From Archaeoglobaceae archaeon (GTDB taxonomy: Archaea; Halobacteriota; Archaeoglobi; Archaeoglobales; Archaeoglobaceae), in assembly GCA_026988525.1 (NCBI GenBank), contig JALSLC010000025.1, forward strand, positions 1-47,889: a stretch of 47,889 nucleotides of DNA, read 5' to 3'. The notes beneath the pieces are model-generated. The model made no database searches. It saw only the letters and a program-made list of their open reading frames with translations, and had not been told where the DNA came from. The translations under genes were made by a program, and so were the position numbers. Below are positions 40,093 through 47,889 of the stretch, piece by piece; within the stretch, counting starts at the first letter, position 1, and every line of letters begins with the position of its first letter.

Positions 40093-41232
40093 ATGAAATC
40101 GTATGTTAGTAAAGCTCAGGAATTTTACAATCTTGAAAAGAGAAGTAGAAAAAAAGCTTTGAAGGATGATGAATTTGGTACAGCAAAGATAGTGGTAGTT
40201 GGATGTGGCGGTTCTGGTAACAATACTATTAATAGACTAAAAAACATCGGTGTTGATGGAGTTTTAACCATAGCTGTAAATACAGATAGACAGCACTTAG
40301 AGAGAATAAAGGCTGATAAAAAAGTTTTGATAGGTAGAAGTCTTACGAAAGGTCTTGGTGCGGGAGGATATCCTGAAGTAGGACGAAAGGCTGCAGAAAT
40401 GGCAAGGGGAACGTTCGAAGAATTGTTAAGCGATGCGGATTTAGTATTTGTTTGTGCGGGAATGGGCGGTGGAACTGGAACAGGCTCAGCGCCAGTTATA
40501 GCAGAGATAGCAAAGAAACAGGGAGCAATTGTAATAGGTATGGTTCAAACGCCTTTTAAAGTTGAAAGGGCTAGACTTGCTAAGGCTGAAGAGGGGCTTA
40601 AAGAATTAAGAAAGAATGCTGACACAGTTGTAGTGCTTGACAACAATAAGTTGTTGGAGTACGTACCAAACTTACCTATAGAAAAAGCTTTTAGTGTTAT
40701 GGACCAATTAATAGCTGAAACTATAAAAGGGCTTTCAGATACAATAACCAAGCCATCTTTAATAAACATAGATTTTGCAGACGTGAGGGCGGTAATGGAA
40801 CATGGAGGAGTAGCAGTAATGCTTGTTGGAGAGTCTAAAGCTCAGAACAAAGTTCAGGAAGTTGTTAGAGATTGTTTAACACATCCACTACTTGACGTAG
40901 ATTATAGAGGTGCGACTGGAGCTTTAATTCACATAACGGGTGGAGAGAATTTAAGTATAAAAGAAGCTGAGGAAATAGTAGATAACTTGACTTTCGAAAT
41001 AGATCCAAGTGCAAACGTTATTTGGGGTGCGAGAATAGAAGAAGGACTCGACCTCGTTAAAGTAGTAGCAATAATGACCGGTGTTAAAGATAGTGGCCTT
41101 AGTTTTTGTGGTAGTGATATAGAAACACCTACTTTTAGAAGAATAAAAAATAATAGCAACCTTAGAAAAGAAATGACAAAACCAAAAATCGGCGCCAGCG
41201 TTATGAGTATGATGGGCATAGATGTTCTTTAA
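40093..41232 (+). CDS. ftsZ: Cell-division GTPase FtsZ
   Basis: The 379-residue tubulin-fold GTPase forms the division ring. Seen are [16 protein letters not shown] (35-50), the tubulin signature [10 protein letters not shown] (125-134), [18 protein letters not shown], a T7-type loop [12 protein letters not shown] and WGARIEE. An N-terminal extension of about 30 residues precedes the fold, and the C-terminus ends [12 protein letters not shown] 40093 is chosen because ggtggtg lies six bases before it; GTG 40081 and 40084 overlap that site. Co-transcribed with the RHH gene. The C-terminal segment [15 protein letters not shown] may be the partner-binding (SepF-type) tail. Confidence 0.96.
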   Translation: MKSYVSKAQEFYNLEKRSRKKALKDDEFGTAKIVVVGCGGSGNNTINRLKNIGVDGVLTIAVNTDRQHLERIKADKKVLIGRSLTKGLGAGGYPEVGRKAAEMARGTFEELLSDADLVFVCAGMGGGTGTGSAPVIAEIAKKQGAIVIGMVQTPFKVERARLAKAEEGLKELRKNADTVVVLDNNKLLEYVPNLPIEKAFSVMDQLIAETIKGLSDTITKPSLINIDFADVRAVMEHGGVAVMLVGESKAQNKVQEVVRDCLTHPLLDVDYRGATGALIHITGGENLSIKEAEEIVDNLTFEIDPSANVIWGARIEEGLDLVKVVAIMTGVKDSGLSFCGSDIETPTFRRIKNNSNLRKEMTKPKIGASVMSMMGIDVL

Positions 41233-41237
41233 ATTTT

Positions 41238-42251
41238 TTAGTACACGTAAGCATCTACAACAACATGTAAGACTCCGGGAGAGTAATTTTTTACTTTTCT
41301 AATACATCCAATTGTTACGTTTTTTCCTGCTTTTTTTACAGCAGAAATTACTCTTCTAATTGGCCTTTCTATTACCGCTTCCGGAACTGATTCATGATAG
41401 TGTATCCAACCTCTATCTTTTAGGGCATTTATAGCTACTGGAAGAAATTTGTGACAGTTTATATGACCCATAACCACTCTATCTGCCACGTTTTCAGGGG
41501 TTACATACATAGAATCTCCGAGTATTGGGATTACACATTCAACTTCGTTTAGTTTTATGTTTTCAAGTAAATAGTGGTAGGAATCTGGATTTATTTCTAT
41601 TGCATAAACTCTCTTAGCTTTTTTGGCCATGGGTATTGTAAAATAGCCAATACCGGCGAACATGTCAATAACCACTTCTTTCTTAACTATTTTACCCATT
41701 CTAATTCTTTCAGCCTGATTTCCTGGACTGAACATGACTTTCGAAACATCAAACTTATAAATACAGTTTCCTTCCCTATGAATTGTTTCCCCACCTCTAC
41801 CAGCTATCAATTCGACCTCAGGTTTTCTTAACTGCCCTCTTTTACCTTTGTCCCACCATACTGACTTGCAGTGCGTATTTATTTCAAGCAAAGCCTTACC
41901 TATTAAATTTGAATAGTCCTTTAGTTCTTCAGGTATTTTAACTAGAACTATATTTCCAAGTACTTTGTACGTTCTTGGCAGTATGTGTCGAATTTTTTTA
42001 AACTCTTCTTCGGGTAAGTATTTTTGAATTGCTTCTTCTATCGTTTTCGACTTGGAATATACTGGTTTTTCTTGAACTACTATCTCATAACCTTTTAGTA
42101 GTTCTCTAATATTTTCACAGTCTTTTATGGGTATTTCTACAAAATTTTCTTTTGATATAATTCTTCTGCTTTTATCTCTAAGATTGTATTTTTCAATTAA
42201 TTTTATTGTTTTTCCAGCTAACTTTTTATTGATTCTTACTGCAAGTTTCAC
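41238..42251 (-). CDS. taw2: Taw2-like tRNA wyosine aminocarboxypropyltransferase (Trm5 family)
   Basis: The 337-residue protein has a Trm5/Taw2 fold with EVVIDMFAGIGYFTIPMAKKA as the SAM site and YAIEINPDSYHYLLENIKLN next. The catalytic region reads DRVVMGHINCHKFLPVAI followed by GWIHYHESVPE. The MG(Y/H) motif, instead of the NLP of Trm5 methyltransferases, points to Taw2, which adds the 3-amino-3-carboxypropyl group in wyosine synthesis at position 37 of tRNA-Phe. GTG 42251 is chosen: the TATA element at 42271-42281 is centred 25 bases away, and ATG 42269 would be too close to it. Confidence 0.82.
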   Translation of the reverse strand: MKLAVRINKKLAGKTIKLIEKYNLRDKSRRIISKENFVEIPIKDCENIRELLKGYEIVVQEKPVYSKSKTIEEAIQKYLPEEEFKKIRHILPRTYKVLGNIVLVKIPEELKDYSNLIGKALLEINTHCKSVWWDKGKRGQLRKPEVELIAGRGGETIHREGNCIYKFDVSKVMFSPGNQAERIRMGKIVKKEVVIDMFAGIGYFTIPMAKKAKRVYAIEINPDSYHYLLENIKLNEVECVIPILGDSMYVTPENVADRVVMGHINCHKFLPVAINALKDRGWIHYHESVPEAVIERPIRRVISAVKKAGKNVTIGCIRKVKNYSPGVLHVVVDAYVY

Positions 42252-42301
42252 AATTTTTACATAGAGCAATCGTTAAATAAGTGTAGCTGAAGCCTAACTT
42301 T
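42252..42301. promoter_or_regulatory. Shared TATA element between taw2 and nfu-like gene
   Basis: The 50-base gap contains one near-palindromic AT core, cgttaaataag (42271-42281). Its centre is about 25 bases from GTG 42251 on the minus strand and about 26 bases from ATG 42302 on the plus strand. One box could therefore direct both leaderless transcripts, as at 16353-16363. Confidence 0.6.
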
Positions 42302-42541
42302 ATGGCCGAGTCACTAAAAGATAAAGTAGAAAAGATAATTGATGAAGAAATACGGCCCATCCTGATGCAGGATGGGGGAAACATTGCAGTTGTTGATGTT
42401 GATGAAGAAAAAGGTATTGTTATTGTGCAATTGCTTGGAGCTTGCCACGGCTGTCCGATGTCACAGTTTACGCTTGGAATGTTTGTTGAGCAAAGACTTA
42501 AACAAAAAATACCTGAGATAAAAAAAGTACTGCCCGTTTAG
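42302..42541 (+). CDS. NifU C-terminal domain (Nfu-type) iron-sulphur carrier
   Basis: The 79-residue protein is a stand-alone Nfu domain: EEIRPILMQDGGNIAVVDVDE and the cluster-binding C48-x-x-C51 in GACHGCPMSQFTLG. Such proteins assemble or deliver [4Fe-4S] clusters. ATG 42302 is leaderless with the shared TATA element. The next gene, a CxC/CxxC protein, begins 10 bases later and is likely co-transcribed. Confidence 0.92.
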   Translation: MAESLKDKVEKIIDEEIRPILMQDGGNIAVVDVDEEKGIVIVQLLGACHGCPMSQFTLGMFVEQRLKQKIPEIKKVLPV

Positions 42542-42551
42542 GGTGGTAAAA

Positions 42552-42974
42552 ATGGAATTAGTCTTCTTAGAGCCTTTGGAAAGTATAATTTTTGATGGAA
42601 GGGTAATAAAAGGCATAAAAGTTAAAGAAAAAACATTTGGTGGATTTTGCGAATGTGGGGGCGTAATGTATCAGAAAATGCGTTTTATTGATTCTAAGAC
42701 GGGAATTCTTGTTTCTGAATGTGATAAATGCTGGAAAAATGATGCACTAATAATATCCATGCTTGATGGAAGAGTTATGGATAGAGCAGATCTCAAATTA
42801 GTGGATAGAAGCAATTTTCCTGAATTTTTGAAAAAAATTCTAAGTGAATCAGAATTTAAAGCTGTAATAGCTAAAGCGTATGGTAAAGAATATAATCCAT
42901 CATCGTACAGTAAGGCAAAAAGAAAATTAGAGGAAATGAATCTTGAAATTAGCACAATTTTATCTATTATCTAA
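42552..42974 (+). CDS. Zinc-ribbon-like conserved protein
   Basis: I do not recognise a named family. The 140-residue protein has a beta-rich start (ELVFLEPLESIIFDGRVIKGIKVKEKTFGG), a probable metal ribbon made of CEC (residues about 33-35) and CDKC (about 56-59), and a helical C-terminal half. ATG 42552 has agggtggt before it; a GTG at 42543 overlaps that site. Linkage to the Nfu gene suggests metal or iron-sulphur handling, by position only. Confidence 0.7.
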   Translation: MELVFLEPLESIIFDGRVIKGIKVKEKTFGGFCECGGVMYQKMRFIDSKTGILVSECDKCWKNDALIISMLDGRVMDRADLKLVDRSNFPEFLKKILSESEFKAVIAKAYGKEYNPSSYSKAKRKLEEMNLEISTILSII

Positions 42975-43042
42975 ACTAAATTTAATTTTTTATAAATTTC
43001 CTAATTTTCAATAAAAAATTAAAATAAAAAATTAAGATATAA

Positions 43043-44194
43043 TTAAAGTTCATCAAAAGTAATTATCCTTACTGATGTAGGAACTTTCACCACGCTACCA
43101 AGTCTAACTCCGACTAAGCATGATATCTCTTTTTTTGCTGCCAAGTCAATCACTCTCTGTGTTATCACTCCATCAAAAACTATACTTGAAACTTTCAAAT
43201 TGTTTGTTTTCAAGACTTTAACTAAGTCCCTAACTGGCACTTCCTTGATTACATTAAAGTTCTTATCGAGAAGTTTTGCAATTAATCGACCCTCGACATC
43301 TTGTTTATGTTTTTTCAACTCAATTATTGTGTCATGTTTCTCTTCTTTCTCCTTAGTCTGATGTTCTCTCTTAACAATGTGTATTTGTTCTACTGGTACT
43401 TTGTTTCTTAGAGATTTAACGATCTCCTTTTGAGTTAAATCTTCTACGCCTTTTCCTTCTGGTGCTCTTGCAACATAATCGATGTCTGCAACTTGTAAAA
43501 GCTCTTTTAATATTAGATCTCCACCTCTATCTCCATCAAGGAAAGCTGTTACTGTTTTCTCCTTACTGAGTTCAATTATCGTTTTAGGAACGTTTGTCCC
43601 TTCAACTGCTATTACATTTTTTATTCCATGTCTAAGTAAGTTTAGTACGTCAGCTCTTCCTTCAACCACTATTATCGCGTCGCTATCGTTCACTGCAGGA
43701 CCAGCAGGTAGTTTTTCTTCTCCGTATTCTATAACTTCTTCAGCTCTAACTGCCTGTCTAACTAAGTCAGCAATCTTTTCTGATTCTATTTCAGGTTCTT
43801 CGAATAATTCCCTCAATATATCTTTCGCTCTTTCCACTATTTTTCGTCTTTTGCTCGCTCTTACATCTTCTATTTTTAGTATTCTTATTTTTGCTGAACA
43901 AGGCCCAACTCTTTCTATGGTCTCTAAAGCAGCAGCAAGTATTGCGGTTTCTATTTTGTCAAGACTTGAAGGCACCTTAATTTCACCATAACTTTTACCA
44001 CCCTTACTCTCTACTTTTACCTCAATTCTACCAATTCTACCAGTTTTCTGCAACTCCCTAAGATCAAGATCTTCCCCAAGCAGACCCTCTGTCTGCCCAA
44101 ATATAGCTCCAACAACATCTGGCCTTTCAACAACACCATCTGCAATAATTTCTGCATGAATTAGATACTTCGTTGTATCGCTTGGAGCTTTCAT
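43043..44194 (-). CDS. dnaG: Archaeal DnaG primase-like protein
   Basis: The 383-residue archaeal DnaG has an N-terminal domain beginning [15 protein letters not shown] and [31 protein letters not shown], then a Toprim domain with [25 protein letters not shown] and [12 protein letters not shown]. It associates with the archaeal exosome as a poly(A)-binding subunit and has primase-like activity in some species. I start at ATG 44194 (SD ggagg ten bases upstream); ATG 44224 is possible because a ttattaaa element lies about 26 bases before it, implying a leaderless start with ten extra residues. Antisense open frames across it are shadows. Confidence 0.94.
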   Translation of the reverse strand: MKAPSDTTKYLIHAEIIADGVVERPDVVGAIFGQTEGLLGEDLDLRELQKTGRIGRIEVKVESKGGKSYGEIKVPSSLDKIETAILAAALETIERVGPCSAKIRILKIEDVRASKRRKIVERAKDILRELFEEPEIESEKIADLVRQAVRAEEVIEYGEEKLPAGPAVNDSDAIIVVEGRADVLNLLRHGIKNVIAVEGTNVPKTIIELSKEKTVTAFLDGDRGGDLILKELLQVADIDYVARAPEGKGVEDLTQKEIVKSLRNKVPVEQIHIVKREHQTKEKEEKHDTIIELKKHKQDVEGRLIAKLLDKNFNVIKEVPVRDLVKVLKTNNLKVSSIVFDGVITQRVIDLAAKKEISCLVGVRLGSVVKVPTSVRIITFDEL

Positions 44195-44275
44195 TGGTAT
44201 CACGCCTCCATCAAACTCTATCATGCCAAATCACTGATTCAGTTTAATAAAGATGCATAACCCTATTATAAATAG

Positions 44276-45025
44276 TTATTTGTTCTCACCAATTTCTCTA
44301 ACATAAAGTCTACCATTACTTTTTTTTACGGCTTTATCCCCTTCAAACACGTGATATACTTCATTTTCAAATTTATCTTTTCCCAAGTAAATAAATCCCG
44401 GTAAAACTTCTTCAACTCTCTCAAGCACAATAGTTCCAGATTTCATATTAGCTCCAGCTCTAATAGCTTCGTAAGCTCTTAACAACCCACCATTAATCAT
44501 ACCACCAAAAAACATACCGGCTTTACCTTTAACAATTATTTCTCCACCTCTCATTTTTATACCTACCTCATTACCAGCGTCTCCATTCACTTTTATCTTT
44601 CCACCTTTCATCCCATAATCTCCTCTATAGGCTGAGCCTAAGTAATCACCAGCACTTCCTACAATTTCTATTTCTCCACCGCTCATATTCATACCGGCAA
44701 ATCTATCAACGTTTCCATTCACTATTATTTTTCCACCTTTCATAAATGCACCAAGATACATACCTACATCTCCATCAACGTATATTTCGCCTTTTTTCAT
44801 GTTAAATCCAATTTTTTTTACTCTATCTAACCATTTGCCTTTAAAGGTCAACACTCCCTCTATCTCCTCAACTTCAAACAACTCTTCAACTTTGACTTCT
44901 TTTTTTCCTTCTCTAATTGTTAGGTTTTTCACTTCTTTTTCTTTTAAACCTTCAAGCTTTTCAGGTATGAGTGTATCTACTTCAATACACACATCTGGTT
45001 TTGTTTTAATTGTGAATAGGTACAC
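44276..45025 (-). CDS. fwdC: Formylmethanofuran dehydrogenase subunit C
   Basis: The 249-residue subunit has an N-terminal small domain and a C-terminal beta-helix of repeated turns such as GGKIIVNGNVDRFAGMNMSGGEI, GKIKVNGDAGNEVGIKM and GEIIVKGKAGMFFGGMINGG, as in glutamate synthase C-terminal-like FwdC/FmdC. It links the active subunits of the CO2/formylmethanofuran enzyme. GTG 45025 follows aggaggtg by five bases, and the start lies 20 bases inside the end of fwdA. FwdB and FwdD are not in view. Confidence 0.95.
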   Translation of the reverse strand: MYLFTIKTKPDVCIEVDTLIPEKLEGLKEKEVKNLTIREGKKEVKVEELFEVEEIEGVLTFKGKWLDRVKKIGFNMKKGEIYVDGDVGMYLGAFMKGGKIIVNGNVDRFAGMNMSGGEIEIVGSAGDYLGSAYRGDYGMKGGKIKVNGDAGNEVGIKMRGGEIIVKGKAGMFFGGMINGGLLRAYEAIRAGANMKSGTIVLERVEEVLPGFIYLGKDKFENEVYHVFEGDKAVKKSNGRLYVREIGENK

Positions 45026-46700
45026 TCTTACACCTCCTCTCTTTAATAGCTACACTTTCACACATCCTCATCTCATTGACATCTACAATGTAATTTTGCA
45101 TGGATACAGTGTAGTAATCTCTAAAGTATGTGTTAACTTCTTTTTCAATCCATTTATCGTAATCTAATTCCAAATATCTTGTAATACCACTTACAGGTTT
45201 GATCACTTCTCCTTCCTTAACTACTATCTCTCCCCTTTTTATTGTTAAATACGCTCTTGAGAAAGCTTTTATTATGTCTTCGTAGTTTCTTGTATCAACA
45301 TCTGCTGGCAAATCGTAAACGGCAACATCTGCTATTGCTCCTTCGCCAAGGTGTCCTTTATCTTTGAATCCTGCTGTCATAGCCTGATTAGCTCTTGTTA
45401 CCATTGCTATTTCATACAATGTGTATTCTCTATCTATACTTCCGAGCATAGTTCTCTTAGTTGCAGATGCATTTACCTTAGAAAGCATTTCTTCTCTAAA
45501 TTTTTTACTCATTAGTAGTGCGATTATTTCTGGATATTTTGTAAAAGGTGCACCGTTTGGATGATCTGTTGTCAGCATAACTTTTTCAGTTGGAATTAGT
45601 AGTGCTATCTCCAAGCCAATAGCCCATTGAATAGCATTTACAGGACTTTTACTACTATAAAATATGGGTGTTATACCTGGGGCAGTTTCAAGTTCAACGT
45701 CTTTATTGGCCCATTTTCTTCCAGTAAGAAGTTGTAGATGATATTCCATAGGTCCATCTGCAGTCATGGTTGTTGTATCCCCAAACATAAGATTGCCCGT
45801 ATCTATGGTAACATCGTGTTTTTTTACTATTTTTGCAACTTCCTCTACACCACTTTCAAAGTTTTTCCAGCTATCTCCAGCATAGCAGTGAAATTGTAGA
45901 TGAGTTAAATGTAAGAGGGGTCTATCTTTTCTTTCAAATTTACTGGTAAGTTTAATAGTTTCAATAGTTGTTTCAAAGTTGCCGGGTTCCCCAAGATTGT
46001 TACAATGTAAATGTAATGAATGGGGAAGAGACAATTCCTCTATAGCTGAAATTATTGATTTCAGTATTTCTCTTGGAGTAACTCCAAATTCTGGAACTTC
46101 ATCATCAAGGCTTTCTATTTCTCTTCTCCATCCCCACGCCTCAGTTCCACCAGGGTTCACAACTTTTACAGCATAGCCCTTAGTAGCATGTAATAACCAA
46201 GCGACATAATTTTTTATAGCATCATAATCTTTTTCAACAATTTTGTCCATTATAAACCAATTTCCATCAAATAGAGGAAATAAAGCTTTATCAAGTATTG
46301 GAATTTCATTTAACTCGTGATGAGTATGTCTCGCCATTAAAGGTGGTGTAGCTGGGGCAAGAGCTGTTGTATAACCCATCCTTGCATACTCGTAACCAGT
46401 TATGTGAACACTTAATACAGATTTACCACTCCCAGATCTAAGATTTCCCTTCTTAGGAACAAGATTTTTAAGACTATCTTCTGGTCTCATTATTCTACCG
46501 ACGTTTTCCTTACCTCCTGCTATGTGAGTATGAATGTCAAATCCTCCGGGCATAACTATTTTTCCTTTAAGATCGATTTCCTTAGCTCCGAATCTAATTT
46601 TACTAACAATTCTACCATTATTTATGAATATATCCATTTTTTCTCCATTTATTCCATTTACAGGATCAAAAACTATTCCATTTTTTAGTACAAGTTTCAT
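45006..46700 (-). CDS. fwdA: Formylmethanofuran dehydrogenase subunit A
   Basis: The 564-residue amidohydrolase-fold subunit handles the formyl transfer to methanofuran. Metal-site motifs are FDIHTHIAGG (H57, H59), K179 in YAVKVVNPGG (the carboxylated lysine of the family), HLHCNNLG, HLTHLQFHCY and TTDHPNGAPF. It pairs with fwdC and, elsewhere, fwdB/D to fix or release CO2. Translation starts at ATG 46700 with a gaggtgtt-type site upstream. The C-terminal tail (MQNYIVDVNEMRMCESVAIKERRCKS) has two cysteines beyond the usual end. The GC-rich flank starts about 120 bases upstream. Confidence 0.95.
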   Translation of the reverse strand: MKLVLKNGIVFDPVNGINGEKMDIFINNGRIVSKIRFGAKEIDLKGKIVMPGGFDIHTHIAGGKENVGRIMRPEDSLKNLVPKKGNLRSGSGKSVLSVHITGYEYARMGYTTALAPATPPLMARHTHHELNEIPILDKALFPLFDGNWFIMDKIVEKDYDAIKNYVAWLLHATKGYAVKVVNPGGTEAWGWRREIESLDDEVPEFGVTPREILKSIISAIEELSLPHSLHLHCNNLGEPGNFETTIETIKLTSKFERKDRPLLHLTHLQFHCYAGDSWKNFESGVEEVAKIVKKHDVTIDTGNLMFGDTTTMTADGPMEYHLQLLTGRKWANKDVELETAPGITPIFYSSKSPVNAIQWAIGLEIALLIPTEKVMLTTDHPNGAPFTKYPEIIALLMSKKFREEMLSKVNASATKRTMLGSIDREYTLYEIAMVTRANQAMTAGFKDKGHLGEGAIADVAVYDLPADVDTRNYEDIIKAFSRAYLTIKRGEIVVKEGEVIKPVSGITRYLELDYDKWIEKEVNTYFRDYYTVSMQNYIVDVNEMRMCESVAIKERRCKSVPIHN

Positions 46701-46816
46701 AATAACACCTTTTTTAATGCTTTATCATTTGAAATCCATCTGGTTTTTGAATTTTTTGGTTCAAATCTTTACTTAAAATAATTTTTATAAAAGGTTTAAA
46801 TTAATCTCTGATGTTT
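46701..46816. promoter_or_regulatory. Promoter of fwdA and compositional boundary
   Basis: No gene is seen in the 116-base gap. On the minus strand an aaaccttttataaaaatt stretch (about 46778-46795) is a good TATA box with a leader of about 75 bases to ATG 46700, preceded by an aaggtg ribosome-binding site. GC content jumps upwards just beyond 46816. Confidence 0.5.
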
Positions 46817-47827
46817 TTAATTTGTATTAGATGAAATTTCATTCAAAGCCCTTAGAACGACAAAATCCTTTTCGATTTTTTCGAAGATCTTCTTGTTTCC
46901 GTCAGTTATCAGAACCCTCTCTTCATTCCAGTCGTCGGGGTTCTTGCCCTTCCAGATTCCAAAAACGTGTATTCCAGAGATGTTGATGAAGCCGAAAATT
47001 ACAGCCATCGTATATATTAAATCGCATACGTTTTCCCAGTCCGTTCTGATCTTTCTTTCATGTACCTTCGGAAACTCGAAGAGAATAGGTTTAACTCCAA
47101 ATCCAGCGGCAATCTCATACATGGTCTTATCGAGGGTTATTAGCCAGACGTCGCAGTTTCTCGCCCTTGCAAAATTTCCGAGTGCCTCAGCGATCTCGTT
47201 GTCTCCAGTTCCGGATGGAATTTCCTCAAGTGTAACATTCTTTTTAAACCTATCGTATTCGGCTTTTCCTATCTTCTTAATCCTTTCCCTAACTTTCGGC
47301 TGATTTAAAAATTGCTTGAATCTCCCATCTTTTTGTGTCAGACGTCTAAGTTCGTATTCGCTGTATTTTCCTGCTACTTCTTTAAAAAGTTCTTTTCTTA
47401 CCCCATCCGCAACGACAAATACCCCTTGCTTGACATACCGATCAAGCTGGTAGCTAATCCTGTTTATGAAACAGTTAGTATCGAACGATACGTATAATGG
47501 CCTCTGCCTCTCGTATATGCTTTTCTTGAATTCGTTTGCGATTTTATTATACTGCTTATCCCATTCTTCAAGCTTAAGAACTCCGGCAGAAACCAAAGAT
47601 GTGACGTAATTCGAGTAATCGGGCAATATTTCTTCGTGCTCGAAAGTCAGTTCGCTGTATTTATTCTCGTCCATAACCGTAACTTTGGCGCGGTCATCCT
47701 TTAAATCGACAGAAGCTAAGGATGAATCTTTTTCGTCTATCTTCAATTTGGTCTTTATCTCAAAATCGGGATTCTTCTCGTAGAGGTTGTTCAGTAAAAC
47801 CATCAGCTCATCTCTTCCAACCTTCAT
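46817..47827 (-). CDS. PIN-like nuclease-domain protein
   Basis: The 336-residue protein has an uncharacterised N-terminal half (about 1-105) and a PIN-type fold with acidic residues D116 (SFDTNCFINR), E147 (DGVRKEL), D209/E211 (GTGDNEIAEAL) and D233 (LITLDKT), the pattern of Mg-dependent ribonucleases. The C-terminal region (about 255-336) is conserved-looking but unknown to me. ATG 47827 has gggaggag before it and overlaps an upstream partial frame by 20 bases. Base composition is much GC-richer than that of fwdA. A toxin or RNA-processing role is possible; no antitoxin is adjacent within view. Confidence 0.75.
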   Translation of the reverse strand: MKVGRDELMVLLNNLYEKNPDFEIKTKLKIDEKDSSLASVDLKDDRAKVTVMDENKYSELTFEHEEILPDYSNYVTSLVSAGVLKLEEWDKQYNKIANEFKKSIYERQRPLYVSFDTNCFINRISYQLDRYVKQGVFVVADGVRKELFKEVAGKYSEYELRRLTQKDGRFKQFLNQPKVRERIKKIGKAEYDRFKKNVTLEEIPSGTGDNEIAEALGNFARARNCDVWLITLDKTMYEIAAGFGVKPILFEFPKVHERKIRTDWENVCDLIYTMAVIFGFINISGIHVFGIWKGKNPDDWNEERVLITDGNKKIFEKIEKDFVVLRALNEISSNTN

Positions 47828-47889
47828 ACAGCTCCTCCCTCATGTCGTAAAGCTTTTGGGTCGAAAACGGTATCAAAACCAAAGGCTTG
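47808..47889 (-). CDS. C-terminal fragment of an upstream gene (runs off window)
   Basis: An uninterrupted minus-strand frame enters from the window edge and stops at 47808-47810, giving about 26 residues (KPLVLIPFSTQKLYDMREEL onward). Its stop overlaps the first codons of the PIN-like gene by 20 bases, and the ribosome-binding site of that gene lies inside it, as for two genes in one operon. Family cannot be judged. Confidence 0.45.
   Translation of the reverse strand, partial: KPLVLIPFSTQKLYDMREELYEGWKR

Noticed and set aside
41238-42251. Trm5 m1G37 methyltransferase
   Set aside because: The catalytic NLP motif is replaced by MGH, which fits Taw2 better, though the two share a fold.
43482-43991. 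169-codon open frame antisense to dnaG
   Set aside because: It mirrors the DnaG coding sequence, is Ser-rich low-complexity and has no start signals.
1-47889. CRISPR arrays and insertion sequences
   Set aside because: No regularly spaced repeats, transposase genes or terminal inverted repeats were seen on either strand.

Overview
The window is archaeal DNA, most likely from the Archaeoglobi or a close euryarchaeal relative. The evidence is C1-carrier genes (fwdA, fwdC, ftr) without methyl-coenzyme M reductase in view, multihaem c-type cytochromes, an acyl-CoA dehydrogenase, archaeal-type DnaG, ABCE1, fibrillarin, deoxyhypusine synthase, the archaeal isoprenoid genes, PGF-CTERM surface proteins, and many leaderless genes with a TATA box about 25 bases before the start codon. 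Methanogen or ANME-related lineages cannot be ruled out from sequence alone.

Three compositional zones are visible. Positions 1-7305 are roughly 45-50 % GC and carry two divergent CobN-like chelatase genes and a BtuFCD-type importer whose binding protein follows a cohesin-like surface protein. Positions about 7306-46800 are AT-rich (roughly one third GC by hand counts on sample lines) and hold the housekeeping core. From about 46817 to the end GC rises again around a PIN-like nuclease gene.

Layout of the AT-rich core: a transglutaminase / MoxR / DUF58 membrane operon (7322-13479); an orphan IorB-like subunit, a small conserved protein and phosphopantothenate synthetase (13494-15227); YdjM-like and PHP-domain genes divergent from a DUF211 gene (15220-16669); LeuC/HacA, a DacZ-like diadenylate cyclase and ArgJ (16701-20086); ASCH protein, M42 peptidase, fibrillarin and two paralogous multihaem cytochromes (20083-24190); a small regulator-like protein, a short acyl-CoA dehydrogenase, tRNA-Glu(UUC) and two small membrane proteins (24286-26619); the MEMO-mevalonate kinase-isopentenyl phosphate kinase-type II IDI-prenyl synthase operon (26692-31110); deoxyhypusine synthase, CooT, archaeal GAPDH and ABCE1 (31121-35274); a very AT-rich, one-directional group of exported proteins behind a winged-helix gene (35391-38555); Ftr; a GC-rich leader followed by a CdrS-like ribbon-helix-helix gene and ftsZ (39731-41232); Taw2, Nfu-type and zinc-ribbon proteins, DnaG, and fwdC-fwdA (41238-46700).

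The strongest candidates for something not well described are: (i) the cohesin-like anchor next to an ABC binding protein that has a dockerin/EF-hand-like loop but no lipobox; (ii) the exported-protein cluster at 35.4-38.6 kb, with two full-length paralogues, a PGF-CTERM-like protein and a 57-residue exported peptide; (iii) the GC-rich leader ahead of cdrS-ftsZ; and (iv) a cytochrome in which one haem site reads CxCH where its paralogue has CxxCH.
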